A stretch of DNA of 64,000 nucleotides from Yersinia proxima (lineage in GTDB: Bacteria; Pseudomonadota; Gammaproteobacteria; Enterobacterales; Enterobacteriaceae): positions 186,001 through 250,000 of the forward strand of contig NZ_CABHYG010000009.1 of assembly GCF_902170785.1 (NCBI RefSeq), read 5' to 3'. This document shows, in pieces, positions 1-9,205 of this stretch. Each line of letters opens with the position of its first letter. Position 1 is the first letter of the stretch. Below the pieces are notes generated by a model, which made no database searches, was not told where the DNA came from, and was given only the letters and a program-made list of their open reading frames with translations. The position numbers were made by a program, and so were the translations under genes.

Positions 1-120
1 CAAGTGGTAAAAGCGATGCTACCGTTCTACGGCGCGCTATTTCTGGTATTAATGCTGGTGACTTATATTCCAGAAATATCCCTGTGGCTACCCAGAGTCT
101 TTGGCGTTTATACCGGCTAA
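1..120 (+). CDS. TRAP transporter large permease (DctM-like), 3' end only
   Basis: The first base opens a frame that runs 39 codons to a TAA at 118-120. It encodes a hydrophobic segment (LPFYGALFLVLMLVTYIP) followed by a short tail ending in SLWLPRVFGVYTG. The pattern of a last membrane helix, then TYIPEISLWLP, then a short end resembles the C-terminus of DctM subunits of TRAP dicarboxylate transporters, which import organic acids with a periplasmic binding protein. The rest of the gene lies left of the window, so the family call rests on about 40 residues only. The convergent neighbour is citT, which also handles organic acids. Confidence 0.55.
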   Translation, partial: QVVKAMLPFYGALFLVLMLVTYIPEISLWLPRVFGVYTG

Positions 121-150
121 CCAATCAGCTCATCATCTGACATAAATAAG

Positions 151-171
151 TCGGGCCGCTGACTGGCCCGA
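151..171. terminator. Hairpin after the TRAP permease gene
   Basis: TCGGGCC and GGCCCGA form a perfect 7-bp stem around a 7-nt loop, 30 bases after the stop codon. No U-tract follows at once (a T6 run appears about 20 bases later), so it may be a weak or bidirectional terminator between the convergent permease and citT genes. Confidence 0.5.
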
Positions 172-213
172 CACATCAGTATCAAGATGGTTTTTTGAAA
201 TAATTAATCCAAA

Positions 214-287
214 TGAAGGGGAAACGTACCCTTGGGGTCGTAACGGCGTGAGCCGTCGGAGTGCCCCTAGGTATGGTCGCCCCTTCA
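214..287. repeat. 74-bp imperfect palindrome between convergent genes
   Basis: The ends TGAAGGGG and CCCCTTCA are perfect inverted repeats. Inside them GGGGT pairs roughly with TGCCCC, and ACGGC-GTGA-GCCGT forms a perfect inner stem. The whole unit can fold into one long interrupted hairpin just past the citT stop. Size and position after a stop codon suit a miniature palindromic element of the kind known in yersiniae (YPAL/ERIC class), but I cannot match it to a known family from memory. Confidence 0.5.
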
Positions 288-304
288 CTTACTGGCCTGA
301 AAAA

Positions 305-1768
305 TCAATACCATAGACTCATGATTGGCCACCCCACCAGCAACAGCATGCTGATGTAGAATACCCCCATGATCCCACCCAAACGCCAGTAATCTTTGGA
401 TTTCACATAGCCGCAGCCATAGATAATCACACCAGGCCCGGTGGCATACGGCGTCAACACCCCCATGATCCCGATGGATAATACCAACAGCATGGATAAA
501 TGCTCCATTGGCACGCCACTCAACCCCTTGCCGACAGCTAAAATCACCGGCAGCATGGTGGCGGTATGAGCGGACAAACTCGCGAACAGATAGTGAGAGA
601 AATAGAACACCAGCACCAATGCCACCACCGTCATATTCGGTGAGAAGCCATCAAGATGCGTACTCATGGTATTGGCAAACCAATCAATAAAACCAGAGCG
701 AGTCAGGCCATTTGCCATCACCACCAAGGTCGCCAGATTCACCAACGTATTCCAGGCGCTGGAATATTTGGTGATATCTTTCCACGACACCACATGTAGC
801 GCCAACATCAACGATACCGCCAGCAAACCAACGGCAGTGGCATCAATGAACTTACTGCCAAACACCCACAAACACAGACTCAGTAGCACCAAGCCAATCA
901 GGATCATCTCTTTGCGAGTTAGCCCCCCCATTTCATTCAGTGCTGTTTGTGCCCAGGTCGCCACTTCATCACTTTTGGTAACACCGGGTTTATACAGCAC
1001 ATAAGAGAGCCACGGCGCGACAATCAGTAAAATCAACCCAACCGGCAGGAATGCCAGGAACCACTGCATCCAGCCGATATGAACACCGGCTATTTTATTG
1101 ACAAACTCAATACCCAACACGTTAGGTGCCGCGCCGGTAACAAACATGGAGGAACTGATGCTAGTACCAATCACCATCATCCACATCAGATAACCACCGA
1201 TGCGCCGTGACGACGGGTCATGGGGATAGGAGTCAAACAGCGGTGGCAGGTTTTTCACCACCGGGAATACGGTGCCGCCGGTACGGGCAGTATTCGATGG
1301 CGTAAAAGGTGCTAACAGAATATCAATAATAACAATGGCATAACCCAGGGTCAGTGTCCGCCTGCCCATGAATTTCACCATGAACAAGGCAATACGTCGG
1401 CCAAGGCCAGTGGCTTCATAACCGAGCGCAAAGATAAATGCCCCGAATACCAGCCAGACGGTGGTGCTGGAGAACCCTGCCAGCCCCCATTTCAATGACT
1501 CTTTACCGCCATTGAAGCTGGCATCCGCCACTTCGGCGGCACTAAATAGCACCCAGTCAGAACTTAGCACGCAAATTGTCACCGCGATAAAACTTATCGC
1601 CGTGGCAGGAATTGGCTCTAAAATCATACCGACAATCATGGCGACAAAAATCGCAAAATAGCGCCAGGCTTGTGGTGGCATACCTTCCGGGGTTGGGATC
1701 AACAGCAGAACGGCCAGCACCACAAAAGGCGCGAGCGCTTTCCATAATTTCTCTTGCGACTTCAACAT
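305..1768 (-). CDS. citT: Citrate:succinate antiporter CitT
   Basis: This 487-residue inner-membrane protein of the DASS family has about 12 hydrophobic segments. It is nearly collinear with E. coli CitT, including the stretches [49 protein letters not shown] and the C-terminal [16 protein letters not shown]. CitT takes up citrate in exchange for the succinate made in citrate fermentation, so it needs no net energy input. It is the last gene of the cit operon. Its ATG lies inside the 3' end of citG (7-base overlap), and the ribosome-binding sequence AGGAG lies about 7 bases upstream within citG, which suggests translational coupling. Confidence 0.95.
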   Translation of the reverse strand: MLKSQEKLWKALAPFVVLAVLLLIPTPEGMPPQAWRYFAIFVAMIVGMILEPIPATAISFIAVTICVLSSDWVLFSAAEVADASFNGGKESLKWGLAGFSSTTVWLVFGAFIFALGYEATGLGRRIALFMVKFMGRRTLTLGYAIVIIDILLAPFTPSNTARTGGTVFPVVKNLPPLFDSYPHDPSSRRIGGYLMWMMVIGTSISSSMFVTGAAPNVLGIEFVNKIAGVHIGWMQWFLAFLPVGLILLIVAPWLSYVLYKPGVTKSDEVATWAQTALNEMGGLTRKEMILIGLVLLSLCLWVFGSKFIDATAVGLLAVSLMLALHVVSWKDITKYSSAWNTLVNLATLVVMANGLTRSGFIDWFANTMSTHLDGFSPNMTVVALVLVFYFSHYLFASLSAHTATMLPVILAVGKGLSGVPMEHLSMLLVLSIGIMGVLTPYATGPGVIIYGCGYVKSKDYWRLGGIMGVFYISMLLLVGWPIMSLWY

Positions 1769-2757
1769 AGAGAGACTCCTATACCTGTTACTGGCCCAAT
1801 AGCTGTTATTGGTTCAATAGCAACGTTATTATTTTTGTGAGGGAGATGATGGGGAAATTGCGCCAGAAACCAGGTCAGGATCAGCAGGTCAGCGCTGCCG
1901 CCAGGGCTAAGGTTGCGGGCGATACATTGGGCATCAAACATCCGCACTCGCCACAGGCTGAGAGGATCATTCATCCCTATCGCCGAGAGTGAGGCCAAAA
2001 GTTCTGTTGCCTGTTGTTGTAACCATTGCAAACCCGCCATACCGCCACGCGAAACCACATTGGTATCGCGATTGACGGACATCAAAATCAGCAAAGTGTG
2101 CAATAAGGCATGATCAGGTTGCGCCCCGTCGGCTAATAAGCGCCGGTACGCGGGTAAAGCATGGGTTAACACCGTGGCAAAGCCGGATTCAGCCTCACCC
2201 CGCGCGCCCGTCAGGCCATATTGATAAAACAGGCGCTGCCCGGCGGTTTGTTGTGGATTCGATTGACGTAGTTCGCGCTCAGTCAGCCCACGGCATAAGC
2301 TGGCGGCCTCCTGACACACCGCCTCGGCGCTGATTGATTGCGCTCGCGCCCTTAATCGCCCAAGTGCGCAGCAAATCAACCCCAGAGAAAAAACGCTGCC
2401 TTTATGGGTATTGACGCCATTGGTCGCCTGAAACATGCTGTTTTCGCAAGCCAACCCTAGCGGCCGCAAGCTGTTAAGCGCTGCCTGACCCTGCAAATGA
2501 CTGTGGCGCATACCCTGTTCGATAAAACGGGGCAGCCACGGCGCAATAGCATCAGCGCTATGATAAAAATCTTGCAGTGTCATGTCCTGGTGCGCGCCAC
2601 AGTTCACGCAATCCACCAGACCGGGTTTGGGGGTCAGATTGACTTCAGCCAACATCGCCTGATAAGCCAATGCGCCGAACTTTTTGCTGAAATCATCGCT
2701 TGCCCAAAAGGCAGTCGATGAAACCGCCATCTCGTCAGTGCGTTGCAGAGGTAGCAT
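1762..2757 (-). CDS. citG: Triphosphoribosyl-dephospho-CoA synthase CitG
   Basis: CitG makes 2'-(5''-triphosphoribosyl)-3'-dephospho-CoA from ATP and dephospho-CoA, the precursor of the citrate lyase prosthetic group. The protein has 331 residues, against about 290 for E. coli CitG. Core motifs such as [25 protein letters not shown] and [13 protein letters not shown] are clear. The start at 2757 overlaps the citX end by 23 bases and has GGAG about 10 bases upstream; an internal ATG at 2730 is a weaker alternative. The extra C-terminal residues ([15 protein letters not shown]) come from a degenerate short tandem repeat in the DNA and run into the start of citT. Confidence 0.93.
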   Translation of the reverse strand: MLPLQRTDEMAVSSTAFWASDDFSKKFGALAYQAMLAEVNLTPKPGLVDCVNCGAHQDMTLQDFYHSADAIAPWLPRFIEQGMRHSHLQGQAALNSLRPLGLACENSMFQATNGVNTHKGSVFSLGLICCALGRLRARAQSISAEAVCQEAASLCRGLTERELRQSNPQQTAGQRLFYQYGLTGARGEAESGFATVLTHALPAYRRLLADGAQPDHALLHTLLILMSVNRDTNVVSRGGMAGLQWLQQQATELLASLSAIGMNDPLSLWRVRMFDAQCIARNLSPGGSADLLILTWFLAQFPHHLPHKNNNVAIEPITAIGPVTGIGVSLC

Positions 2758-3283
2758 TGAGCATCAACTCCATCTGGGCCAATAATTCGTCAATAGTGTG
2801 CGTCTGTGCCCGGGCGCACACATTAGCGGGACGATGGCACAACAAGCAGCGGCGTGGCGCTAAGCCCACATCACGGCGTGACAAAATTCGCCCTGAAACA
2901 TCCAGCACATCGATATCCCATAACCTGCCCTGCGGGTGCTTCAGCTCCAGCAACAATGCGGCGTCTTTCACTTGTTCGGCGGGCAAATCAACCGCTATCA
3001 AGCCCTCACAGCCGGTCGGCAGCGGAAACACCTCTTGCTGCAACACCGGCCAATATTGCTGTTGGCTCAATGTGGTAATGGCCTGCCACGCCAGTGCAAA
3101 CAGCTTGCGAGTCAATGGGTTATCTTTGATTGCTCCCGGAGCCACCAGTGTCAGTGAAATCAACGTGACTTGATGACGCGACAACCAGGCCTGTTGTCTG
3201 CTCTGACGCGACTCACGACTGGTCAGCAATTCCGGCAAACTGATTGGCCGGTTAGCGGCTAATGCGGGGGAAAGTGTATTCAT
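2735..3283 (-). CDS. citX: Apo-citrate lyase phosphoribosyl-dephospho-CoA transferase CitX
   Basis: CitX transfers the prosthetic group made by CitG onto the serine of the acyl carrier protein CitD. The 182 residues match the usual length of about 183. The family motif appears as [10 protein letters not shown], followed by [26 protein letters not shown], which is shared with the CitX nucleotidyltransferases. It starts 3 bases after citF stops and overlaps citG. Its place between citF and citG is the enterobacterial order. Residues 1-30 are the least conserved part; the core leaves little doubt. Confidence 0.93.
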   Translation of the reverse strand: MNTLSPALAANRPISLPELLTSRESRQSRQQAWLSRHQVTLISLTLVAPGAIKDNPLTRKLFALAWQAITTLSQQQYWPVLQQEVFPLPTGCEGLIAVDLPAEQVKDAALLLELKHPQGRLWDIDVLDVSGRILSRRDVGLAPRRCLLCHRPANVCARAQTHTIDELLAQMELMLNATSATH

Positions 3284-3286
3284 CGT

Positions 3287-4804
3287 CTACTCCTGTATCT
3301 GATGAACAACATCAATCACGGAACCATCGCGATAGCGCACCACCGCCACCACCCGATCAGTAAATTTGATCGGTTGTGGTTCACCGGTCAGAATCAGCGC
3401 ACGCTGATAGAGCCAGTCGATGGTGACTACCGGCAAACCCGCTTGCTGCAAACGTTCGGCCAGTTCTGGCCGTGCCGGGTTTACCGCAATACCGTGATCG
3501 GTCACTAAAATGTCAACACTGGAACCCGGCGTGACGCAAGTGGTCACTTCCTTGACCAGGGTTGGAATACGGCCACGGACTAATGGCGCAACAATGATTG
3601 ACAGTCGAGCGGCAACCGCGGTGTCGCAATGGCCGCCGGAAGCGCCGCGCAGCACACCATCAGAACCGGTCAACACGTTGACATTAAAACCGGTGTCAAT
3701 TTCCAGCGCGCTGAGCACCACCACATCCAGCCGATCGACGGATGCCCCTTTCGAGCTAAAATTAGCGTATTGATTAGCACTGATTTCGATATGACGTGGG
3801 TTACGGGCCAGCGAAGAGGCGGCCTGTTTGTCAAAACTTTGCACATCCAGCAGCTTGGTAATCAGCCCTTTTTCGTGCAAATCCACCATGGTTGAGGTGA
3901 TGCCACCCAGTGCAAAAGCGGCAGTGATATTGCGGCGCAACATTTTGTCTTCAAGAAAACGTGTTACCGCCAGCGATGCCCCGCCAGTGCCGGTCTGCAA
4001 AGAGAAACCATCGACAAAATAGCCCGAACCGGCAATCACTTCGGCAGCACGGCGGGCAATGAGTAACTCGCGGGGATTGGAAGTCATTCTGGTGGTATCA
4101 GCGCCAATCTTGTCGGCATCGCCCACTTGCTCAACCTGCACAATCAAATCAACCTGATCCTGAGCAATACTCGCCGGATGATGCGGATAAGCCACCACAG
4201 CTTCCGTTAACAGCACCACACAGCCGGCATATTCAGCATCAACTCGCGCATAGCCCAATGAGCCACAACAGGCAGCACCGCTAAAACCATTGGTGTTACC
4301 GAATTCATCACAAGCCGGCACCCCGATAAAAGCAACATCGATGGTCAGCTCGCCGGACTCAATCAAATTAACGCGGCCGCCGTGGGAATGAATCTGTACC
4401 GGTTTGGCTAATAATCCGCGCGATATCTCCTCCGCCAACGGCCCGCGCAGACCCGAGGTGTAGATTTCGCTGACCACACCATTGCGGATATGCTCGACCA
4501 GCGGCGAATGGCAGTCGCTCAAAGAGCTGGAAGCCAGACGCAAGTTTTTGAAGCCCATCGCGGCAATCGCATTCATCACCAGATTTAAGGTCAAATCTCC
4601 GGCACGGAAAGCATGGTGGAAAGAAATGGTCATGCCATCTTGCAACCCGCTACGGCGAATCACATTTTCCAATGAATCACACATCTTGATATTGCGTGGC
4701 TTCTGCGCCTGTAAATTCGCTTTAGAAGTGTTCTGATACGGGCGATATACCGGGCCGTTATCCTGACTGTGGCTTAAACTTTCTACTCGTTGTTGCCTAT
4801 TCAT
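3287..4804 (-). CDS. citF: Citrate lyase alpha subunit (citrate CoA-transferase) CitF
   Basis: The alpha subunit of the citrate lyase complex exchanges acetyl for citrate on the acyl carrier protein, forming citryl-ACP. At 505 residues it has the usual length. Recognisable parts include GLQDGMTISFHHAFRAGD near residue 55, GGRVNLIESGELTIDVAFIG, NTNGFSGAACCGSLGYA, and the C-terminal part with VTDHGIAVNPARPELAERL. It follows citE with a 3-base gap. The product acts in the cytoplasm with CitE and CitD to split citrate into acetate and oxaloacetate under anaerobic conditions. Confidence 0.96.
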   Translation of the reverse strand: MNRQQRVESLSHSQDNGPVYRPYQNTSKANLQAQKPRNIKMCDSLENVIRRSGLQDGMTISFHHAFRAGDLTLNLVMNAIAAMGFKNLRLASSSLSDCHSPLVEHIRNGVVSEIYTSGLRGPLAEEISRGLLAKPVQIHSHGGRVNLIESGELTIDVAFIGVPACDEFGNTNGFSGAACCGSLGYARVDAEYAGCVVLLTEAVVAYPHHPASIAQDQVDLIVQVEQVGDADKIGADTTRMTSNPRELLIARRAAEVIAGSGYFVDGFSLQTGTGGASLAVTRFLEDKMLRRNITAAFALGGITSTMVDLHEKGLITKLLDVQSFDKQAASSLARNPRHIEISANQYANFSSKGASVDRLDVVVLSALEIDTGFNVNVLTGSDGVLRGASGGHCDTAVAARLSIIVAPLVRGRIPTLVKEVTTCVTPGSSVDILVTDHGIAVNPARPELAERLQQAGLPVVTIDWLYQRALILTGEPQPIKFTDRVVAVVRYRDGSVIDVVHQIQE

Positions 4805-4807
4805 CTC

Positions 4808-5701
4808 TTATTCCTCACGCAGGCCGCTGACCGCTCGTTGCAAAACCAACCGCGCCCGTTCAATCACCGGGCTGTCCACCATCTTGCCGTTCAGAGAAAC
4901 CACACCGCGCCCTTCGGCTTCTGCCGCTGCAGCAGCATCAACCACTGCCTGGGCATGGCGGACTTCTTTCTCGGTCGGCGCATAGAGGTTGTGTAACAGT
5001 TCGATTTGGCGTGGGTTTATCAATGACTTGCCATCAAAACCTAGTTGCTTGATAAGCGCAGCTTCCTGCAAAAAACCCGCTTCGTTATTGGCATCGGAAT
5101 ACACGGTGTCAAAAGCCTGAATCCCTACCGCACGGGCGGCCTGCAATATTGAACAGCGAGCAAACAGCAGCTCAATCCCTTCGGGAGAGCGCTCAGTGCG
5201 CAAGTTGCGGACATAATCTTCAGCTCCCAGTGCAATCCCCATTAAACGCGGTGATGCCTGCGCAATCGCCAGCGCTTGAGTGATGCCTTGTGCTGATTCG
5301 ATGGCGGCCAGCAAGCCGGTGCTACCCACTTCACGGCCACATTCCGATTCAATACGGCTGATTTCACGTGCCATATCTTCAACATCTTTCGCGTTATCGG
5401 TCTTCGGCAAGCGCACGATATCCGCGCCACCACGTACCACCGCCTCTAAATCAGCCAGACCATAAGCCGAGTCCAATGCATTGACCCGAACGATAGTTTC
5501 CACATCCTGATAAAGTGGATGCTGCAAGGCGTGATAGACCAGGCGACGAGCCGCATCTTTTTCGCGCAGAATGACAGAGTCTTCCAGATCAAACATCAAC
5601 GCATCGGATTGATAAATAAACGCATTACTGACCATCGCAGCATTAGCTCCGGGGACAAATAACATGCTGCGGCGCATTCTGTTTTTCATTTCAGGTTTCA
5701 T
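4808..5701 (-). CDS. citE: Citrate lyase beta subunit (citryl-ACP lyase) CitE
   Basis: The beta subunit cleaves citryl-ACP to oxaloacetate and acetyl-ACP. It is a TIM-barrel protein of the HpcH/HpaI and CitE family. The sequence [19 protein letters not shown] begins the conserved core, with [43 protein letters not shown] and [13 protein letters not shown] chose the ATG at 5701 (297 residues) over the upstream ATG at 5716. GGAGAG lies 7 bases before 5701, whereas no ribosome-binding sequence precedes 5716, and 5701 forms a TGATG stop/start junction with citD. Confidence 0.95.
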   Translation of the reverse strand: MKPEMKNRMRRSMLFVPGANAAMVSNAFIYQSDALMFDLEDSVILREKDAARRLVYHALQHPLYQDVETIVRVNALDSAYGLADLEAVVRGGADIVRLPKTDNAKDVEDMAREISRIESECGREVGSTGLLAAIESAQGITQALAIAQASPRLMGIALGAEDYVRNLRTERSPEGIELLFARCSILQAARAVGIQAFDTVYSDANNEAGFLQEAALIKQLGFDGKSLINPRQIELLHNLYAPTEKEVRHAQAVVDAAAAAEAEGRGVVSLNGKMVDSPVIERARLVLQRAVSGLREE

Positions 5702-5994
5702 CAATGCGCTCTCCATGGCAGAATTTTTTCATCACAGGCTCTCAGCAATGCGGTTTCCAGCCGTGCCTGTAACACGCAATCCAGTGCGCCTTTATCGTCA
5801 ATAATCAGTTGCACTCCGGTTACCCGATACTGTTCCAGCAACGCCAGTACGCTGTAGCGAATGGCGTCACCAAACTGCTTGTCCACACTGCTGTGTATTT
5901 GCAGATCTATTTCGGGTGGATTTAATGGCGCGATGCGCACCATAACGTCGCTCGATTCCAACGTTCCGGCGACGGCCTCTCTAATAATTTTCAT
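5701..5994 (-). CDS. citD: Citrate lyase acyl carrier protein CitD (gamma subunit)
   Basis: This 97-residue carrier holds the phosphoribosyl-dephospho-CoA arm that carries acetyl and citryl groups between CitF and CitE. The modified residue is expected at Ser14 in the motif GTLESSD, exactly where E. coli CitD has it. The rest ([19 protein letters not shown] and [22 protein letters not shown] segments) is typical. The stop codon shares one base with the preferred start of citE (TGATG). About 100 bases separate it from citC upstream; that gap also holds a 14-bp duplication. Confidence 0.95.
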   Translation of the reverse strand: MKIIREAVAGTLESSDVMVRIAPLNPPEIDLQIHSSVDKQFGDAIRYSVLALLEQYRVTGVQLIIDDKGALDCVLQARLETALLRACDEKILPWRAH

Positions 5995-6070
5995 GTTTCA
6001 CCTGATTAACTTGTCTTCAAATTCGTGGTTTCTGACTTAGGTATCAGTCCCTATCTTTCTTTGCGCCCTG

Positions 6071-6096
6071 CTTTAATCAGTTCTCTTTAATCAGTT
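6071..6096. repeat. 14-bp tandem duplication at the citC stop codon
   Basis: CTTTAATCAGTT occurs at 6071-6082 and again at 6085-6096, period 14. The second copy contains the first bases of the citC stop codon read on the minus strand. The duplication lies in the 100-base gap between citC and citD. Confidence 0.7.
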
Positions 6097-7171
6097 AAAG
6101 CGGGGCTGAACTCTTTGTTAATGCTGAGTTTTTCTCCGTGCTGGCCGCTTTTTGCGCACGTTGTGTCAACAATCGCTGTAGGTAATGGCAGGTAGCGGGA
6201 GGGACTAATTTACGAATGGTTTCGCTATCCCCCTGTGCCAATAGTTTGCGCACCCATGAAGCGGAAATAGCGGTGTTGTGATATTTAAGGCGTTCAATTT
6301 CCACCAGCGAAATCGGCGGATAAGGCAATGACGGCGTCTCCAGCCAGAAGCTCATATCGCGGTTATATTTAGCGGTCACGGTACAAAACGGCTCAGTCCC
6401 GACAAAGCGGTGCGTCACACCCAGTGCCGGAGCCAAATATTGGCGGAATATTTTTAGGTCGATTTCGGTATAACAGTCATCGGCCACGCCTTGATCTTTA
6501 ATAAAATAACAAGGGAAAGTGGCACGGGAGATCATATATTCCGAGCCGGGATGTACCGTAAGATTGGTAATATCTTGCGTGCCCTCAAGCACTAATTGCA
6601 GCCGGTCTTCATAGGGAAAACGTGAATTGTCTTCTTTCACCAAAAACAGGTGTAACCAATCACACTGCGCGGCGGCCTGCCGCACCAAATATTGGTGCCC
6701 ACGAGTAAATGGGTTGGCATTCATGACGATACTGCCAATCTTCTGCCCTGGCTGACGTAATTGACTCAATTGTTTGGCATAGCGCTGCAAACGGCAGTCG
6801 CTATTTTCCATCAACACCACAATACCAGGGACACTCGCTATAGGATAAAAGCCACAGGCTTTAAATAAGCTCTCGTTTTTAGTTTTGGTATAAATAAATA
6901 AATGGCTGTGATGACGCTCATAGGCCAGATTGACCAGCTCGGTGGCCAGAGTCAGCGCCAGCCCTTCGCCCCTCACCCGCTCACTGATGGCCACGCATTT
7001 GATAATATTGCCCGCAATACCACCACAGGCCACCAGCTTTTCATTACGGCTTACGGTAATAAACACCTCAACAGTGGTATCTATATTCAGATCATTTTCA
7101 CGCAAGAAGCGTGTTATTTCTGCAATCTGCTGATGGTCTGAACGATTAATTCGATTAAATACCGTATCCAT
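6095..7171 (-). CDS. citC: [Citrate (pro-3S)-lyase] ligase CitC
   Basis: CitC activates citrate lyase by acetylating the thiol of the CitD prosthetic group, using acetate and ATP. The 358 residues comprise an N-terminal GNAT-like domain (about 1-120, with VACGGIAGNIIKCVAIS and GEGLALTLATELV) and a C-terminal nucleotidyltransferase domain. The second domain has the HxGH-type site MNANPFTRGHQYLV near residue 150 and an ISxSxVR motif (ISASWVRKLL) near the end. It is the first gene of the minus-strand cit operon. The 336-base region before it is the divergent promoter shared with citA. Confidence 0.94.
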   Translation of the reverse strand: MDTVFNRINRSDHQQIAEITRFLRENDLNIDTTVEVFITVSRNEKLVACGGIAGNIIKCVAISERVRGEGLALTLATELVNLAYERHHSHLFIYTKTKNESLFKACGFYPIASVPGIVVLMENSDCRLQRYAKQLSQLRQPGQKIGSIVMNANPFTRGHQYLVRQAAAQCDWLHLFLVKEDNSRFPYEDRLQLVLEGTQDITNLTVHPGSEYMISRATFPCYFIKDQGVADDCYTEIDLKIFRQYLAPALGVTHRFVGTEPFCTVTAKYNRDMSFWLETPSLPYPPISLVEIERLKYHNTAISASWVRKLLAQGDSETIRKLVPPATCHYLQRLLTQRAQKAASTEKNSALTKSSAPL

Positions 7172-7507
7172 AATTCACTCTCTACCATAACGTTTACATA
7201 ACAAATAAAGAACAAGTTGAGCTAACAACAATAAAATAAATAATAATCCTATTTTTAAATATAAATTTCACACAAAAACAACAAGATAGAATAAATTCAT
7301 TTTGGTTTATTTTTAATTTGAATTAATTTATGAGCACATGCTAAACATAAAAATGGCGTGGTTAATTGACCTATTTCACATATAAGAGAGTAAATATAAG
7401 TTATTTAATGGTTTTAATTTTCTTAATTATTAATATATATTTTTATTTCTCTTAGCTATTTAATTATTCCTTAAATTAACTTATGTTAACGCCAGTACAT
7501 AGCCCAT
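7172..7507. promoter_or_regulatory. Divergent citC / citA promoter region
   Basis: This 336-base intergenic stretch is strongly AT-rich, with long A/T runs at 7200-7330 and 7400-7490, and separates the outward-facing citC and citA genes. In related bacteria the phosphorylated regulator CitB binds an AT-rich region here to switch on both operons, usually together with the cAMP receptor protein. I see no clean CRP palindrome and do not assign -35/-10 boxes; many TATAAT-like sequences occur. No open reading frame of note lies in it. Confidence 0.6.
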
Positions 7508-9184
7508 ATGTTAAATAAGGTGAGTAATGTGTCGATCCCCTCTGCCGATGTTTCCCTATCAGGCAAATTAAAATGGCGTGGCCGAATATGGAGCCGGTTG
7601 CAAAACATGGCTTTCCCACTGCGGATATTTCTGCTGCTATTGACCGTCTCTATTCTGCTGGTCGGCGCGCTGGATCGCTTTCTCAGCCATAACTTTGAAC
7701 AATACTTACTGGATCAAGTCAGCAAAACCGCGATGAATCAGGCAAAAATTATTGCGTCGATGGATTCCGTAGTCAATGCTGTGAAGCACCGTGATAAGGC
7801 ACAATTAGCCCAAATCGTCAGCCGACTCGGGAGCACTTCCGACCTTGATTATCTGGTCATTGGTGACACTCAATCCATTCGTCTGTATCACCCTAATCCC
7901 GAGATGATTGGTCACCCAATGCAATGGACCAAACCCGGCGCACTGGAAAGGGGCGAGAGTTACATTATTTTTGGTAAAGGCTCTATGGGTGAAGCCATGC
8001 GCGCCAAAACCCCCATCCGTGACGAGCAGGGAAAAATTATTGGCGTCGTCTCTCTGGGGTATCTGATCAGTAAAATAGACCACTGGCGGCTAATTTATCT
8101 GCTGCCACTGACCCACTCTTTTATCCTGGTTCTCGGCGTATTATTACTGCTGTCATGGTTGTTTGCTCATCATATCCGCCGCCAGATGATGGGAATGGAA
8201 CCCAAAGAAATAGCGCGAGTGTTGCGCCAACAAGAAGCCTTGTTCGGTGCCGTATTTGAAGGGTTATTAGCGGTTGATCCTGAGGGAAGGATCACTGCAA
8301 TCAATCAGAATGCGCGTAAAATGCTGAATATCTCAGCCACACCACAACAACTGATTGGTCGTAAAGTCAGTGAGGTCGTCTCTCCTGACCACTTCTTCCT
8401 CGATCAAAGTGGTGAAAATCGCCAGGACGAACTCTGTACTTTTAATGGCTTAAATGCCATCGCCAACCGGGCGGGTATTTGGTCAGAGGATGGCGTGTTT
8501 CAGGGTTGGGTGGTGAGTTTTCGCAGTCAGGATGATATTCATACTCTCAGTGCTCAACTCAGCCAGATCAAGCAGTATGTCGAGAATCTTCGCACGGTGC
8601 GCCATGAGCATCTGAACTGGATGTCAACTCTAAGTGGGTTGTTGCAAATGAAAGAGTTTGACCGGGCGCTGGAGATGGTGAAAACCGAGTCTTCCTCTCA
8701 TCAGGCGCTGATTGATATGCTGCGTACCGCATTTAATAACCGGCAGATAGCCGCATTATTATTTGGTAAATACCATCGGGCCAAAGAGTTAGGACTGAAT
8801 TTGAATTTTGTCCCCGGCTGCCAGTTAACTCAGTTGCCTGCCAATATCGGCGAAAATGAACTGGCCGCTATCATGGGAAACCTGCTCGATAATGCCTTTG
8901 AGGCCAGCCTAAAAAATCCTGACGGCGATAAACAAATTGAAATTTACCTGTCTGATGAAGGTGAAAATGTGATTTTAGAAATTGCCGATCATGGCTGCGG
9001 TATCGAACCAAAGTTGCAAAATAGCCTGTTCGAACGAGGTATCAGCTCCAAAAATTCAGATGAACATGGTATTGGGCTGTATTTGGTGGCCACCTATGTT
9101 CAGCAAAGTGGTGGCACCATCACAATAGAAGAGAATCCGCCGCGCGGCACCTTATTTACAGTCTTTATTCCGAAGACGCATTGA
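7508..9184 (+). CDS. citA: Citrate sensor histidine kinase CitA
   Basis: This membrane-bound kinase senses external citrate and phosphorylates CitB. It has 558 residues: a first membrane segment near 38-54, a periplasmic PAS-like citrate-binding domain to about 190, a second segment near 198-218, and a cytoplasmic PAS domain (AVFEGLLAVDPEGRITAINQNARKML as two adjoining blocks). The kinase part has the phospho-accepting motif RHEHLNWMSTLSGLL and ATP-binding boxes LLDNAFEAS, DHGCGI and GIGLYLV. The ATG at 7508 has no clear ribosome-binding site; GTG at 7529 follows AAGGTGAG and could be the true start. Its position beside citCDEFXGT favours CitA over the related DcuS. Confidence 0.92.
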   Translation: MLNKVSNVSIPSADVSLSGKLKWRGRIWSRLQNMAFPLRIFLLLLTVSILLVGALDRFLSHNFEQYLLDQVSKTAMNQAKIIASMDSVVNAVKHRDKAQLAQIVSRLGSTSDLDYLVIGDTQSIRLYHPNPEMIGHPMQWTKPGALERGESYIIFGKGSMGEAMRAKTPIRDEQGKIIGVVSLGYLISKIDHWRLIYLLPLTHSFILVLGVLLLLSWLFAHHIRRQMMGMEPKEIARVLRQQEALFGAVFEGLLAVDPEGRITAINQNARKMLNISATPQQLIGRKVSEVVSPDHFFLDQSGENRQDELCTFNGLNAIANRAGIWSEDGVFQGWVVSFRSQDDIHTLSAQLSQIKQYVENLRTVRHEHLNWMSTLSGLLQMKEFDRALEMVKTESSSHQALIDMLRTAFNNRQIAALLFGKYHRAKELGLNLNFVPGCQLTQLPANIGENELAAIMGNLLDNAFEASLKNPDGDKQIEIYLSDEGENVILEIADHGCGIEPKLQNSLFERGISSKNSDEHGIGLYLVATYVQQSGGTITIEENPPRGTLFTVFIPKTH

Positions 9185-9205
9185 TCTCAAAGACAGGGAG
9201 ATCCC

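Noticed and set aside
7172..7507. CRP site in the cit divergent promoter
   Set aside because: TTTCACATAT and GAGCACATGC look like half-sites only; no TGTGA-N6-TCACA arrangement was found.
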